Origin: Ophiothrix spiculata | Taxonomy: Eukaryota > Echinodermata > Ophiuroidea > Amphilepidida > Ophiotrichidae | Direction: 5' to 3' (one strand) | Assembly (NCBI GenBank): GCA_000969725.1 | Contig: JXSR01S066668.1 | Length of the DNA: 21,114 nucleotides | Shown: positions 1 to 8,545 of the stretch, in pieces | Layout of the letters: each line of letters begins with the position of its first letter | Numbering within the stretch: position 1 is the first letter of the stretch | Notes under the pieces: model-generated | The model's database searches: none | What the model was told of the DNA's origin: nothing | The model's input: the letters and a program-made list of their open reading frames with translations, nothing else | Translations under genes and position numbers: made by a program

Positions 1-107
1 AAAGAGATCAATAATATTAACATCATATCAAACAATTATTTTTTTGACCATTTTGACCATGTAACACATTTTTGACCCACCTCATGAAATACCACCACAT
101 GTGAGGC

Positions 108-335
108 GATGTCGTAATTACTCGAATTTGAAGAGCAAAACAGATCAATCTCACTGGGTCTAAAGGAAACGGAAATCGTAAAGCTAGCAAATAGAAGAAT
201 ATCTATTTTCTATCTGAAACTGATAATACAAACACCGGAAAGCCAAAAGTAGAGGTCCTATATACAGGTGATTTCTTGCTTGAACTGTGGGTTTATTATA
301 AATAAATCTTTATTTTGTGTACACTGTAAAAATGT
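108..335 (+). repeat. Old copy of array module (copy 1)
   Basis: This stretch aligns with 2632-2835. Both read gaggcgatg-t-gtaatta, then gaagagcaaaacagatcaat and tgggtct, then a more diverged tail ending near tttcttg-ttgaactgt. The same anchor recurs at 8040, 10927, 14482 and 18549. It is the most diverged copy with the 2632 copy as its closest relative. No reading frame is evident. It marks the left end of a plus-strand tandem family whose unit is seen complete only further right. Confidence 0.7.
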
Positions 336-412
336 CAACAACAATTTCTCGGTAGATTCCTGAGGTTGATTCAATACGTGGTAAAATTATTTAATAATGT
401 TATTAGTCAGCG

Positions 413-497
413 AAAAAAAAATCACTGATTCGAACCGGCGACCTTGGTATACGTATTACCAGTGAAACGTCTAACTGCTTGAGCTTATCAGTCATGC
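413..497 (-). repeat. Degenerate tRNA-like sequence, probable SINE head
   Basis: Read on the minus strand, there is an A-box-like D arm (TAAGCTCAAGCAGTTAGA, plus positions 470-487). About 33 bases later comes a perfect B box GGTTCGAATC (427-436), and then a run of nine T (413-421) that would end RNA polymerase III transcription. The T stem has only two of five pairs, the anticodon arm is irregular and the acceptor stem does not pair. A functional tRNA is therefore unlikely. A tRNA-derived SINE 5' end or tRNA pseudogene fits better. No target duplication or 3' tail was found. Confidence 0.6.
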
Positions 498-603
498 CAC
501 AGACAGTGGTTGATATTATATCAATATGGCTTCGGTCTTCTAGCATATATGTCAAGGCCATATATCGTGGGGTTGACCAGTCAAAGCTACGGTCACAATG
601 TTT

Positions 604-1010
604 GTACGAACAAAAGATTCGTACGAACCATTTAAGATTGAGGTCGGCGTGTGCAAGAATATATATTTTTGTACAAATATCTGACAAATGTTCATTTTTA
701 TGAAATTTCATATCAGGGCAATGTTAATAGATGTATTTCCACTTGACGAAAATGAGTTTTGTTATTAAAATAGATTAAAAAATACCCTTACGACTGGTCA
801 CAAACGCCTTACGAACAAGGTGCGAACAGTTGTTTTGACCGTTTCGTACGAACGTCGTACGAACATCGTGCGATCAAAACCAGTTCTTAAGTTCACAGCC
901 TGGTCAATTGTCATGTCAAAGATTTGTTACGAATGCCTGCATACGGTTACCGCACGGCGTTCGTGCGGCGTTCGCACGGCTGACTACGGCTGCCGTACGA
1001 ATATCGTGCG
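604..1010. repeat. Cluster of TTCGTACGAA-type palindromic motifs
   Basis: The self-complementary core CGTACGAAC and close variants recur at about 604, 620, 843, 852 and 993. Related CGTGCG and GTTCGCACGG forms fill 860-1010. The stretch is CpG-rich compared with the AT-rich surroundings. Overlapping short frames (479-703 and 820-1047) simply translate this repeat. It may be a degenerate minisatellite or the body of a mobile element; no termini were found. Confidence 0.5.
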
Positions 1011-1018
1011 TAAGCTTT

Positions 1019-1375
1019 TCCAATCTATGTCATCAGGATTGTTTTGATTAGAGCGGTTTGATTATGTATATATCTTTACCGGGTAAATACCAGTTAGGAC
1101 TCATGTTCGTTCTATATAAAACGTTTAACGATGATCTCAGCCCGACCTTGCCATTCAAATTTAATCATTTTTAATAAGCAGTGACTTCATTTTGCAGAAA
1201 CATCCTTCAACATACTAAATACTGTCTAGCATTTGTTGTAATCAACCTTTTGAATAATTAATTACGGACATGATGATAGAGAAAAATTGACGTTCCTTCT
1301 ATTACACCTGCTCATTTGTTTGATCGTCTTTGGGCTTTATTTTGTCATAACAAGTGGTCAATGTCTGTCTGGAAT
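1019..1375. other. Unannotated AT-rich DNA
   Basis: I see no repeat match, convincing splice-flanked frame or RNA gene in this stretch. Its left end is the CpG-rich cluster. Its right end carries an AATAAA on the minus strand (near 1338-1343), which could serve the weak minus-strand candidate exon that follows. Confidence 0.4.
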
Positions 1376-1557
1376 TTATTGATTTAGAAGACATAAACTC
1401 TGTTGAAAGTTTAAATTATCTATAATTTTTTTTTGGTTGTATGCTTCTTTGATTTTTTTGTGTGCTACTTTATTTTCCATTATACAATCGCCACGGAGCC
1501 CAGTGGGCACATAAACTTTAACGGACATACTTGTCCAAACGTAAATACTCGGCTCAA
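1376..1557 (-). CDS. Candidate 3'-terminal exon, unknown protein
   Basis: On the minus strand a pyrimidine-rich tract (TTTTCTTTTCTTCTTGTTCC) leads to an AG after 1558. It is followed by 59 in-frame codons and a TAA that overlaps an AATAAA signal. The peptide contains YVWTSMSVKVYVPTGLRGDC and then a lysine-rich tail. The local base composition is less AT-rich than its flanks. No family was recognised and no upstream exon is visible on this strand. A frame of this length is expected by chance in DNA this AT-rich, so the call rests only on the acceptor and the stop/poly(A) arrangement. Confidence 0.2.
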
Positions 1558-1802
1558 CTTTACAATAAAGGAACAAGAAGAAAAGAAAACATTGCAAAAA
1601 TACTGAAAAATAGATTAAGATTAAGAATTCAAATACAAACCTGAACTTGATACGTTTAGTATCAAATCTCCCCAAGAAATTTGCAACTGGTTATAATAGT
1701 GAATGGTCGTACTGTACAAATAATGGAGATGTAGCAAAATGATTTTTCTGTAAAGTTCACCTGTTCACACTATTAATACGTTTAAGGTTTTGTTTGGTTG
1801 AA

Positions 1803-1864
1803 ATGTCTGGTCAAGATTCTGTCTGGGTTTCTGATCCTATGGTCTTAATCAAGTTTATCACCAG
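1803..1864 (+). CDS. Candidate first exon, unknown protein
   Basis: An ATG opens 20 codons (peptide starts MSGQDSVWVSDPMV) that end at a good donor, CACCAG|gtaaac. The frame is also open about 20 codons upstream of the ATG. No promoter or partner exon can be identified. The segment is short enough to be chance; the donor match and the amino-acid mix are the only support. Confidence 0.18.
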
Positions 1865-2124
1865 GTAAACTCTTAGACGACACCTGAGGCACAGACGACT
1901 TCAAATTGACACCTGTTCAGACAATCTTAAAATGTTATATGAGTTTATAAACACTTTCTGCGTTCATTTTGACCGGATTGATTCTTCAGGATTGGTTGTA
2001 TGTTTTAGTTATAGAGAACTTGAGAAATGCAAAGGTGCTTTAAAAATGGGACTAAAAGATTGCATAAACTGGTAAAATGATGGTGCTGTTTGAATTTTTT
2101 TTGTCCCTAAAACCAAAACGAAAC
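1865..2124. other. Unannotated AT-rich DNA
   Basis: Apart from short T-runs and a cacctgttcaga motif echoing cacctgttcaca at about 1760, nothing is recognised. Confidence 0.35.
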
Positions 2125-2366
2125 AATTTTTTTGAATTTTTATTTCAGCAATGTATTTGTAATAATAATCTGCTATTATGAGCCAAATTTCATTGAAAAA
2201 TTCCTTTGGGAAAACAGACTTCAAATTTTTGGCGGAAAATTTTTCGGAAAAAATGAAAATTTGACACACAATTTTGCCATTTTGAAACGGAATGACGGAT
2301 TTTTAATTTTTTTGTTTCATATGAATTTAATTTAGTTGGTGTATCACTGTGTACAGTTTTAAAGGT
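2125..2366 (-). repeat. Dispersed repeat R1, inverted copy
   Basis: The reverse complement matches 6866-7120. Shared landmarks are tatttcagca/tgctgaaata, gagccaaatttca/tgaaatttggctc, ggcggaaa/tttcccgcc, ttcatatgaa and gtatcactg/cagtgatac. Divergence is moderate with small indels, so both copies are old. Overlapping frames here (2009-2402 on either strand) are chance. The element class was not determined because no termini are clear. Confidence 0.7.
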
Positions 2367-2408
2367 AAATAATGTGAAAAACATTGTTTTTAAAACGTTC
2401 AAAATCCA

Positions 2409-2432
2409 GGGTCCATATGGACCCCCCCCCCC
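2409..2432. repeat. 16-bp perfect palindrome fused to a C run
   Basis: GGGTCCATATGGACCC is a perfect palindrome at 2409-2424 and runs directly into a poly-C tract ending near 2432. It may be an element terminus or simple-sequence slippage. Confidence 0.5.
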
Positions 2433-2477
2433 TTGTGCACTAACGGGATTCTAAAACACCTTATGCACTTAAGTGTT

Positions 2478-2835
2478 AAAGAAATCTTGTGATTTCATCC
2501 TTTATTCATGTAATAAAATAGATCTATGCATTTTTTAGTAATGAAAATCTATTAAAGAAAGCAAGATCTCATCAAAGATTTAGGTTCGTTTGTCTTTATA
2601 TTAGGCTATACATTACTTGATATATATATAGTTTGAGGCGATGTTGTAATTACTTGAACGTGAAGAGCAAAACAGATCAATCTTATTGGGTCTGCAGGGT
2701 AAAGAAACCTTAAAGCGAATATCGATAAAAACAGAGTTCCTACATACATTTAATTTCTTGTGGAACTGTTGACTGCATTATTACAAAGAGATCTTCATTT
2801 GTACCATATGAATAAACATTTCTAAAATACTATAT
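2478..2835 (+). repeat. Old copy of array module (copy 2)
   Basis: It contains diverged counterparts of several landmarks in the younger units: the ...aatagatct... segment, gaaaatctattaaagaa, and at 2632-2700 the anchor gtaattacttgaa followed by aaaacagatcaat. It is closest to 108-335. No counterpart of the 3' coding-like block was found just upstream of it. Confidence 0.65.
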
Positions 2836-3185
2836 CAAATACAAATCAAGGCCGATGGTATTTTTTTAGTTGCCAAAGAGAATTAAGTCTATACCTGAGG
2901 TTTGTTATTAGAAAATTGATTTAAAATACATTAATGGTAAAAATGAATGAAAATGGAAGTCATTTAATTAAAGTATATAAAATGTCACACTTCTGACATC
3001 AATGTAACATCCAGGGCTTACTCTTCTGAAAGCTTTATCTTCTGCCTTTGTATAAGGTTAGTATATTTCCATTGAACTACCCTACCTGTAGGCACTGTCT
3101 GTACTTGGTGATTTCTTTCTCGAACCAAATATGCCATTTAACGTCTATCTATAACTATTTATTAAGTGTTCATGCCAAAGAAAAT

Positions 3186-3251
3186 ACATTCAGTCAATGC
3201 CACACGAAAAAGGAAGTCGTCTGCAAGTTGTGGCAAAGAAATTGGCACTGA
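3186..3251 (+). pseudogene. Diverged copy of the TFGQCH exon-like segment
   Basis: Codons from 3186 read TFSQCHTKKE, in the same frame and nearly the same words as TFGQCH(A/T)IKKN at 13594, 17678 and 20448. The Thr codon differs silently (ACA against ACC). The frame continues to a stop at 3249-3251. Upstream the sequence no longer aligns, and no acceptor-like AG with a pyrimidine tract lies directly before it. It is probably a decayed exon copy belonging to the old unit that holds 2478-2835. Confidence 0.35.
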
Positions 3252-3580
3252 TATAAGGCTTTAAATTTTCTACATTTTTCTTAATGCTCTGAAATGAGAT
3301 GGATCTCATAACTTACATACTTAAAATTGACGTAATTTTATCCTTTATAAGAATTTTAGTATATGGTCCTTTCGTTGAGATAAACATGCATTCTAAGGAG
3401 TCATTTTGATACAACGTTTACAATGATGCAACTATCTCTTGATTGAAATTTTTAGAAAAAGACAGACCATTCAAAACCTTCCTATATTATAGTTAGGTAT
3501 TTTCTTTTCTTTTTTTGTTGTTGTTAGGAAATTGAAATAAAGCATTGTGAAAAAAATTGTCACAACCTTGCCATGGACGA
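3252..3580. other. Unannotated AT-rich DNA
   Basis: No repeat or coding-like segment was recognised here. It lies between the old array copy and the AAAC microsatellite. Confidence 0.35.
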
Positions 3581-3582
3581 AA

Positions 3583-3738
3583 TAAACAAAACAAAGCAAA
3601 ACAAAGAAAAAAAAATGAAAAAACTAAAAACAAAAAGCAAAGCAAAGCAAACAAAACAAAACAAACAAACAAATAAACAAACAAACAAACAAACAAACAA
3701 ACAAACAAAACAAAAACTGAACAAATAATCAAACAAAA
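3583..3738. repeat. (AAAC)n-rich microsatellite
   Basis: An impure start with aaagc and aaaac units becomes a regular run of caaa/acaa tetranucleotides (about 3655-3710) and then decays. The minus-strand frame over it is low-complexity Phe/Cys/Val/Leu and is not a gene. Confidence 0.9.
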
Positions 3739-3756
3739 AACTTTACACCGAATATA

Positions 3757-4717
3757 CCTAGGGAGCAAAACAGGTTTACTTGCAACGAGAAATTATTTTA
3801 ATGTGTCCTATCTAAATGGGTGCTATGGACCATAGGTAACATCACTAGGGTGGACACAAAATCATTCTGTTGCACGGAACCACACAGGAGGGGGGTAAAA
3901 GTAATTACAGGGGGCAAAATTTCAAAATTGGTCAAATCTTGTTCAAAACCATTCTAACATGTTCCTCTCATCATAACGAACCAGAAAATGTATACTTTGA
4001 CCCATCTCCGATGAATGCTTCAAGAGTTATATTCTAAAACATGAAAGGTCAAATCAAGGGTCAAGAGATGGGTCTATGAGAGTCAACAATTTTAAAAGTG
4101 TCCGATTTTATTCAGAATGGTCTCAAATTGTTCGTCTTGCAAAACTGTCTGTACAAAGTTATATTTTCAAACGTCTACGATCAACCGTTGCTATGGTTAC
4201 AGGTCGATATAAAGTTTTTGTTATTTCCTGTATTTGCACCAATTGGAAATAATGTTTTTTTCTTGAAACTATAGAAACGATTGATCGAAGACGTTGGAAA
4301 ATATTACTTTATGTAGACAGTTTTGCAAGACGAACAATTTGAGACCATTTTGAACAAAATCCAACACTTTTAAAAAATTTGACTCCCATAGGCCCAACAT
4401 GTGACTCCAGTAATCACCTTTCATGTTTTCGGTTATATCTCAAAAACCCTTCATCAGATATGGGTCAAAGTATACTTATTCTGCTTCCTTATGATGAGAG
4501 GAACATGTTAGAATGGTTTAAAACAAAATTTGACCAATTTTGAGGTTTGCCCCCTGCAATGACTTGTACCCCCCTCCTGCATGCTTGCGTGCAACAGAAT
4601 GATTTTGTGTCCACCCTAGTGTTGTTACCTATGATCCATAGAACCCAAATAGTTAGGACACATTAAAATAATTTCTCGTTGCAGTTTTACCCCTAAAATG
4701 GGGTTTTGCTCCCTAGG
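3757..4717. mobile_element. 961-bp foldback element with TA target duplication
   Basis: The ends are CCTAGGGAGCAAAAC and its reverse complement, each bordered by TA (3755-3756 and 4718-4719). The two arms pair almost end to end around a centre near 4237. For example, caaaatcattctgttgca pairs with tgcaacagaatgattttg, and gtttttgttatttcc with ggaaataatgttttt. There is no coding capacity. The TA duplication and foldback form suit a non-autonomous Tc1/mariner-type element. Transcription would give a very long hairpin RNA. An alternative is an inverted duplication of a shorter element. Confidence 0.85.
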
Positions 4718-4719
4718 TA

Positions 4720-4866
4720 ATATATGGGGATGAACTGTTATATGAAATATTAGAATTTAGAATATTTGAAAATATTTAATTTTCCGCCAAGGGGAAAAAA
4801 CTGCTGAAGGTGGAGGAAATTTTTTTGTCATCTCTATAGCCCCATTGACATCTAATGTTGCATCTC
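4720..4866. other. Unannotated spacer between two elements
   Basis: AT-rich sequence with a short ccgccaaggggaaaaa tract; nothing recognised. Confidence 0.35.
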
Positions 4867-4870
4867 TTAA

Positions 4871-5220
4871 AGGTGTAGATTCCGATCACATTCTCATCCC
4901 CCTGGGCTCAACCGGAAGTAGTATATTTTTTGATATAATATCAAAGCCCATAATTTTCTGATTCTAAATCCAAAATTTCACCTCCAAATTCTTTATACTT
5001 TCGGAGATATAGCATAAAATGTACAATTATTGGTATACCTATGTTCTATTTATTTTGTATTTTCATAACAGCCTCGTCCCTAGGGTTGCATACCTTCTTG
5101 TGCCTCTCTAGAGAGAACAAGAATCAAGTTGAGGTTAAAATGTCAAGATATGCATTTCAGAGGTCAGGGTCAATCAGTTAAAAGTAAATTACGCACATGC
5201 TAAGATAGGAACCTACACCT
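4871..5220. mobile_element. 350-bp element with TTAA target duplication
   Basis: Terminal inverted repeats AGGTGTAGATTCC and GGAACCTACACCT are bordered on both sides by TTAA (4867-4870 and 5221-5224). There is no coding capacity. TTAA targets are typical of piggyBac and Kolobok superfamilies; the termini alone do not decide which. The minus-strand frame 5178-5477 crosses the right boundary and is therefore not a native gene. Confidence 0.75.
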
Positions 5221-5224
5221 TTAA

Positions 5225-5868
5225 GGGGTGTTAGGATATTTAAATTTTGGTTCTTTCTTACATGCATCTCATACTTTTTATCGACAATTAATATTTCTTT
5301 TCTAATTGATGGAGATATAAAAATAAACATGATAAATCGATGAACTATGCTCAGTTCTGCAATAAATATATCCATGCATGATTTAAACGTGTTCATTTGA
5401 TGGAGCAAAAACCTTTCAAAGTTTAATTTAGAATTCTGTCTAAGAAGGCTATGTTCTTTGTTGGTCTTTAGAATCAAAGTAGACAGAATATCTACTTCGC
5501 ATGAATGTCAACAATGAAAGCTTTTCTAACAGATGGGAAAATTCTACGTAAAAGCAATTTTAAGCATTTTGAAAATGCTGAAAAAAAAAGGTTGATAAGT
5601 TCAGCCATTGACAGGAAATAGACAAGTATTTGGATTCTAATCAACCAATTTAAGATTAAAGTAATTCATCATTAAAGTTATTTGTAAAATGTGGGTTACA
5701 ACAGTTATTTACTTTTATTGGTTTATTAATAAAGCAAAATTCATATCATATTAAATATTACACACCTAATGTATTTATATATCAAAATACACACTAAGAG
5801 ACACAAAAGGCTTTAAAACCTCATGGAATTACAAATAAATACTCATGAAGAAACAGTTAAAAAAAACT
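5225..5868. other. Unannotated AT-rich DNA
   Basis: This stretch contains most of a 99-codon minus-strand frame (5178-5477), a length expected by chance here. No splice-flanked segment, RNA gene or internal repeat was recognised. Confidence 0.35.
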
Positions 5869-5870
5869 AT

Positions 5871-6326
5871 CTTGTTCATTTTATGATAAAATAGGGAATA
5901 GGGATATTTTCAAAGCGCTTTTTCCTAACACGGCTTTGAACAGAAACCGCATCGACTTGATGATGACAGAATTCATTGTAGCTTAATATTGTAGATAGTT
6001 AGAAATACTAGTTGAGGATTATGACTTGCAAAGTCTCAATATATAACTCGTAATTCATTCTTTTGAAATAATTCTTATATGCAATTTTTTTTCATTTTTT
6101 CATCTTGTTCATTTTTATGATAAAATAGGGAATAGGGATATTTTCAAAGCGCTTTTTCCTAACACGGCTTTGAACAGAAACCGCATCGACTTGATGATGG
6201 CAGAATTCATTGTAGCTTAATATTGTAGATAGTTAGAAATAGTACAGTAGTTGCGGATTATGACTTGCAAAGTCTCAATGTATAACTCGTAATTCATTCT
6301 TTTGAAATAATTCTTATATGCATTTT
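5871..6326 (+). repeat. Tandem duplication, two units of about 233 bp
   Basis: Two nearly identical units begin with cttgttcatttt at 5871 and 6104. They share gggaatagggatattttc, acacggctttgaacagaaac and catcgacttgatgatg, and end with attcttatatgca. Only scattered differences separate them (for example gatgacag/gatggcag, and a few bases inserted near agttag). The duplication is recent relative to the array. No reading frame spans a unit. Confidence 0.92.
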
Positions 6327-6443
6327 TTGTGTTTGTGTTACGTATATACTTTGAAAAAATCAAATACTATTGCTGGTACCTTCTTAACCTGAACAATATC
6401 CGTATTAGTAATAAGGACTTCATTAAAAGAATTCTGTAAGTAC

Positions 6444-6807
6444 TTATTTTGCTGCATTTATGTTATCATCCTCTACAGCGTTTTCTCTGTACTTGGTTGC
6501 TAAACTCTGTACTTGGTTGCTAAATTTCCGGTAATAATGTTGTTTCACTTCACAGACCATTTTAAAGTCACGTCTAATAATACGCATGTGTTGTTTTAAC
6601 TTTACGTAATTGTCCAATACTATAGCCTTACCGAGGGGCATTTAAAAGAATGTGGCTGTGGAATTGATGAAGATTGTCTTTATTATAATCTTCATGTACA
6701 GCAATTGAATGACATTGAATAGTTATTTTTAGGAATTCATATTTGATTACAAGCCCTTTGAAGCAGCCAAGTGACAACAGAATAAATGGCAAGATTCTAG
6801 TTTATTT
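6444..6807 (-). pseudogene. Minus-strand coding-like relic, frame changes inside
   Basis: Reading leftwards, a frame is open for about 61 codons from 6807 to a TAA at 6624-6626, and includes CHSIAVHEDYNKDNLHQFHS. Overlapping it in another frame, an ATG at 6641 opens 65 codons to the stop at 6444, including KLKQHMRIIRRDFKMV, a helix-like basic stretch. The second frame crosses a perfect 20-bp tandem duplication (6485-6524) that shifts frame. Together they look like one decayed coding sequence with indels. Alternatively CCTCG|gtaagg at the junction is a donor. No family was recognised, and chance is a real alternative. Confidence 0.25.
6485..6524. repeat. Perfect 20-bp tandem duplication
   Basis: CTCTGTACTTGGTTGCTAAA occurs twice in a row with no mismatch. 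Its length is not a multiple of three. Confidence 0.97.
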
Positions 6808-6865
6808 CGTAGCCCATTTGGTACGTTTCAGTTCGCTTTTTATCCCATGTCTTAACACATTAATT

Positions 6866-7120
6866 AATTTTAAAAGTGTACTCAGTGATACACCATCTCA
6901 ATACAATTCATATGAAATAAAAACGATTGAAAATCCGTTATTCCGTTTCAAAAATATGGCGGCCATATAACTAATTCGTGTCAAATTTAATTCTTCTGAA
7001 AGATTTCCCGCCAAAAAGTTTAAATCTGCTCTCCCAAAGGAATTTTTTCTATGAAATTTGGCTCATAAGAGCAGACTATAATATTACAAATGTTTTGCTG
7101 AAATAAACATTTTGAAAAAG
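6866..7120 (+). repeat. Dispersed repeat R1, direct copy
   Basis: It matches the reverse complement of 2125-2366 from cagtgatac through ttcatatgaa, tttcccgcc, tgaaatttggctc and attacaaatg to tgctgaaata. Part of it (7022-7094) recurs almost unchanged at 8176-8247. Confidence 0.7.
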
Positions 7121-7414
7121 TGGTTATCGAGTGTCTCTTTGGAGCAATTTTGCAAGTCAAGGGGAAGCTAATTAGTGATCATGAGGCACCTTATATTTTA
7201 CTCCACATTTTCACTGTCCTTTTATTAAGGAAAATAAAAGTTAGACTTTGCTATAAACGTGCTGAAGCAACAATCTTCTGCAACACTCGTTGGGACACTT
7301 ATGCTATGCACAAAATGACAATAAAAAAGGTTGGCCATTTATGTAAAACTGCTTGTGCGATCTTATAGAAAACTTAAGTTGTTACCGTTTACAAAACTTT
7401 TTTCAATCCCCCTC
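7121..7414 (+). other. Unannotated; open frame of 82 codons, probably chance
   Basis: A frame starting at 7120 inside the R1 end runs to 7368. It encodes a Cys-containing peptide (KRAEATIFCNTRWDT in its second half). No flanking splice signals or paralogous copy support it. A pyrimidine-rich tract follows at about 7396-7430. Confidence 0.15.
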
Positions 7415-7695
7415 CTCCCGCCCCTCCTGAATCAATGTTGTGCACACATATGTCTACACACAGAAAAAAGTTGTGTTAAAAAGGGAACATGGTTAACAGG
7501 TTGCGTTAAATTTTGCACAATGTTGGGTAAAATTTGACACAATGTTGGGTAATGGTGCACGTTTTACCCAACATTGTGTCAAACTTTACCCAACATTGTG
7601 CAAAAGTTAACCCAACTTGTTAACCATGTTCCCTTTTTAACACAACTTTTTTCTGTGTAAAAAATACTCAACATTGATTAAGGGGAGCGGGAAGA
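7415..7695. mobile_element. Nested palindrome; inner 201-bp TA-flanked element
   Basis: The inner palindrome 7457-7657 has ends CACACAG.../...CTGTG bordered by TA at 7455 and 7658. Long arms include ttgtgttaaaaagggaacat pairing with its complement, and the inner core repeats acaatgttgggtaa. Outside it lies a second pair of inverted arms: cctgaatcaatgttg (7426-7440) pairs with caacattgattaagg (about 7669-7683), and the outer gcccctcc/ggggagcggg tracts also pair. The inner structure looks like a Tc1/mariner-type miniature element. The outer arms may be an older foldback into which it inserted. No coding capacity. Confidence 0.75.
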
Positions 7696-7732
7696 GTGCT
7701 TAATATCACCAAGTGTCCGAACAGTTTTGCAG

Positions 7733-7855
7733 AAGATTGAAGGTTCATCAAACTTCAAAGTTCTTCAAAATATATCAACAGATGCAAAACATAATAGGAC
7801 ACAAGTGAGCATTGAGAATACCACTGAGATTTATCCAGTTCAAGAATCTACATAA
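7733..7855 (+). CDS. Candidate 3'-terminal exon, array unit A
   Basis: After acagttttgcag the frame AAG ATT GAA is open for 40 codons to TAA. It includes NRTQVSIENTTEIYPVQEST before the stop, and AATAAA follows at 7857. Unit C (14189-14319) keeps the same frame and C-terminal words, with an in-frame nine-base difference. A second frame through the same bases ends ...QNIIGHK at the TGA inside ACAAGTGAGC, and that frame is also preserved in all copies. ACAA|gtgagc could instead be a splice donor. Hence the position is conserved but the true frame is unresolved. The upstream part is interrupted by the palindrome at 7415-7695. Confidence 0.3.
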   Translation, partial: KIEGSSNFKVLQNISTDAKHNRTQVSIENTTEIYPVQEST

Positions 7856-8545
7856 TAATAAAGAATTTCATTAAAAACGTTTGAGACTACTTGTTATTTC
7901 CCATATTTGATAGATCTGGGTTTCAATATGTTTTAGCATTGAAAATCTATCAAAGAATGCTAGATCACAGCAAGAATTAAATTCCCTTGGTGGGTTTTCC
8001 TACCTATATTATAAATCACATCAAGGAAAATAGAGAATCGTAATAACTTGAATCAGTTAGCATATGAATAGAAAACAGATCAATCCAGCAGGGCCTAAAG
8101 GGAGCCAAAAACGTGGAGCAATGCAACGCACAAGAGGAATATTTTTTCAATTGAAAAGATCGTAATAATATATAAAATTTGCTCTCCCAAAGAAATTTTT
8201 TCTATGAAATTTGGCTCATAAGAGCAGACTATAATATTACAAATGTTATAATAAATAAAATATAAGATTTTTTAAAATATTGACTGAATATACATCAACA
8301 AATCCCTAAATGCGATTTACAAACTGAAAATTGTTAAAATAAGCTAAATAATGTTTTTAAAGTGTTTTCAAGACCTTGCTTGATGATAAATCAAGGCCAC
8401 TAAATACGGTTTAATTCATGTGAGTTCCTAAGACGCTCAATGAAATTGATAAAGACGCTACAAGTTTCTGTAAAAGAACGTGGATGAAAAGAAAGGAATA
8501 TAAAGTTTAAAACAATGATAAAGCTAACAATGAAGAAAATCCTAT
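7799..8545 (+). repeat. Array unit A, 3' module
   Basis: This module aligns with 10702 onward, 14265 onward and 18316 onward. Shared landmarks are caagtgagcattgagaatac, tcccatatttgatagatct, ggtgggttttcct, aaaacagatcaatccagcag, ggagcaatgcaacg, tgaatatacatca-type and aagctaacaatgaagaaa. It is interrupted by an R1 fragment at 8176-8247, and homology fades after about 8545. Confidence 0.85.
8176..8247 (+). repeat. R1 fragment, near-identical to 7022-7094
   Basis: About 73 bases from ttgctctcccaaag to tattacaaatgtt match 7022-7094 with about one difference. The parallel position in the other array units carries unrelated sequence (acgtataatgtcctat). The patch was therefore added to unit A only, and recently. 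No target duplication is clear. Confidence 0.8.

Noticed and set aside
413..497. Functional tRNA gene
   Set aside because: Acceptor stem does not pair, T stem is mostly mismatched and the anticodon arm is irregular.
570..800. Foldback bounded by gaccagtc / gactggtc
   Set aside because: Only eight bases match and the inward sequence does not pair.
3493..3768. 91-codon minus-strand frame
   Set aside because: It is the translation of the AAAC microsatellite, low in complexity and rich in Phe, Leu, Val and Cys.
5178..5477. 99-codon minus-strand frame
   Set aside because: It crosses the boundary of the TTAA-flanked element, has no splice or poly(A) support, and frames of this length are expected by chance in DNA this AT-rich.
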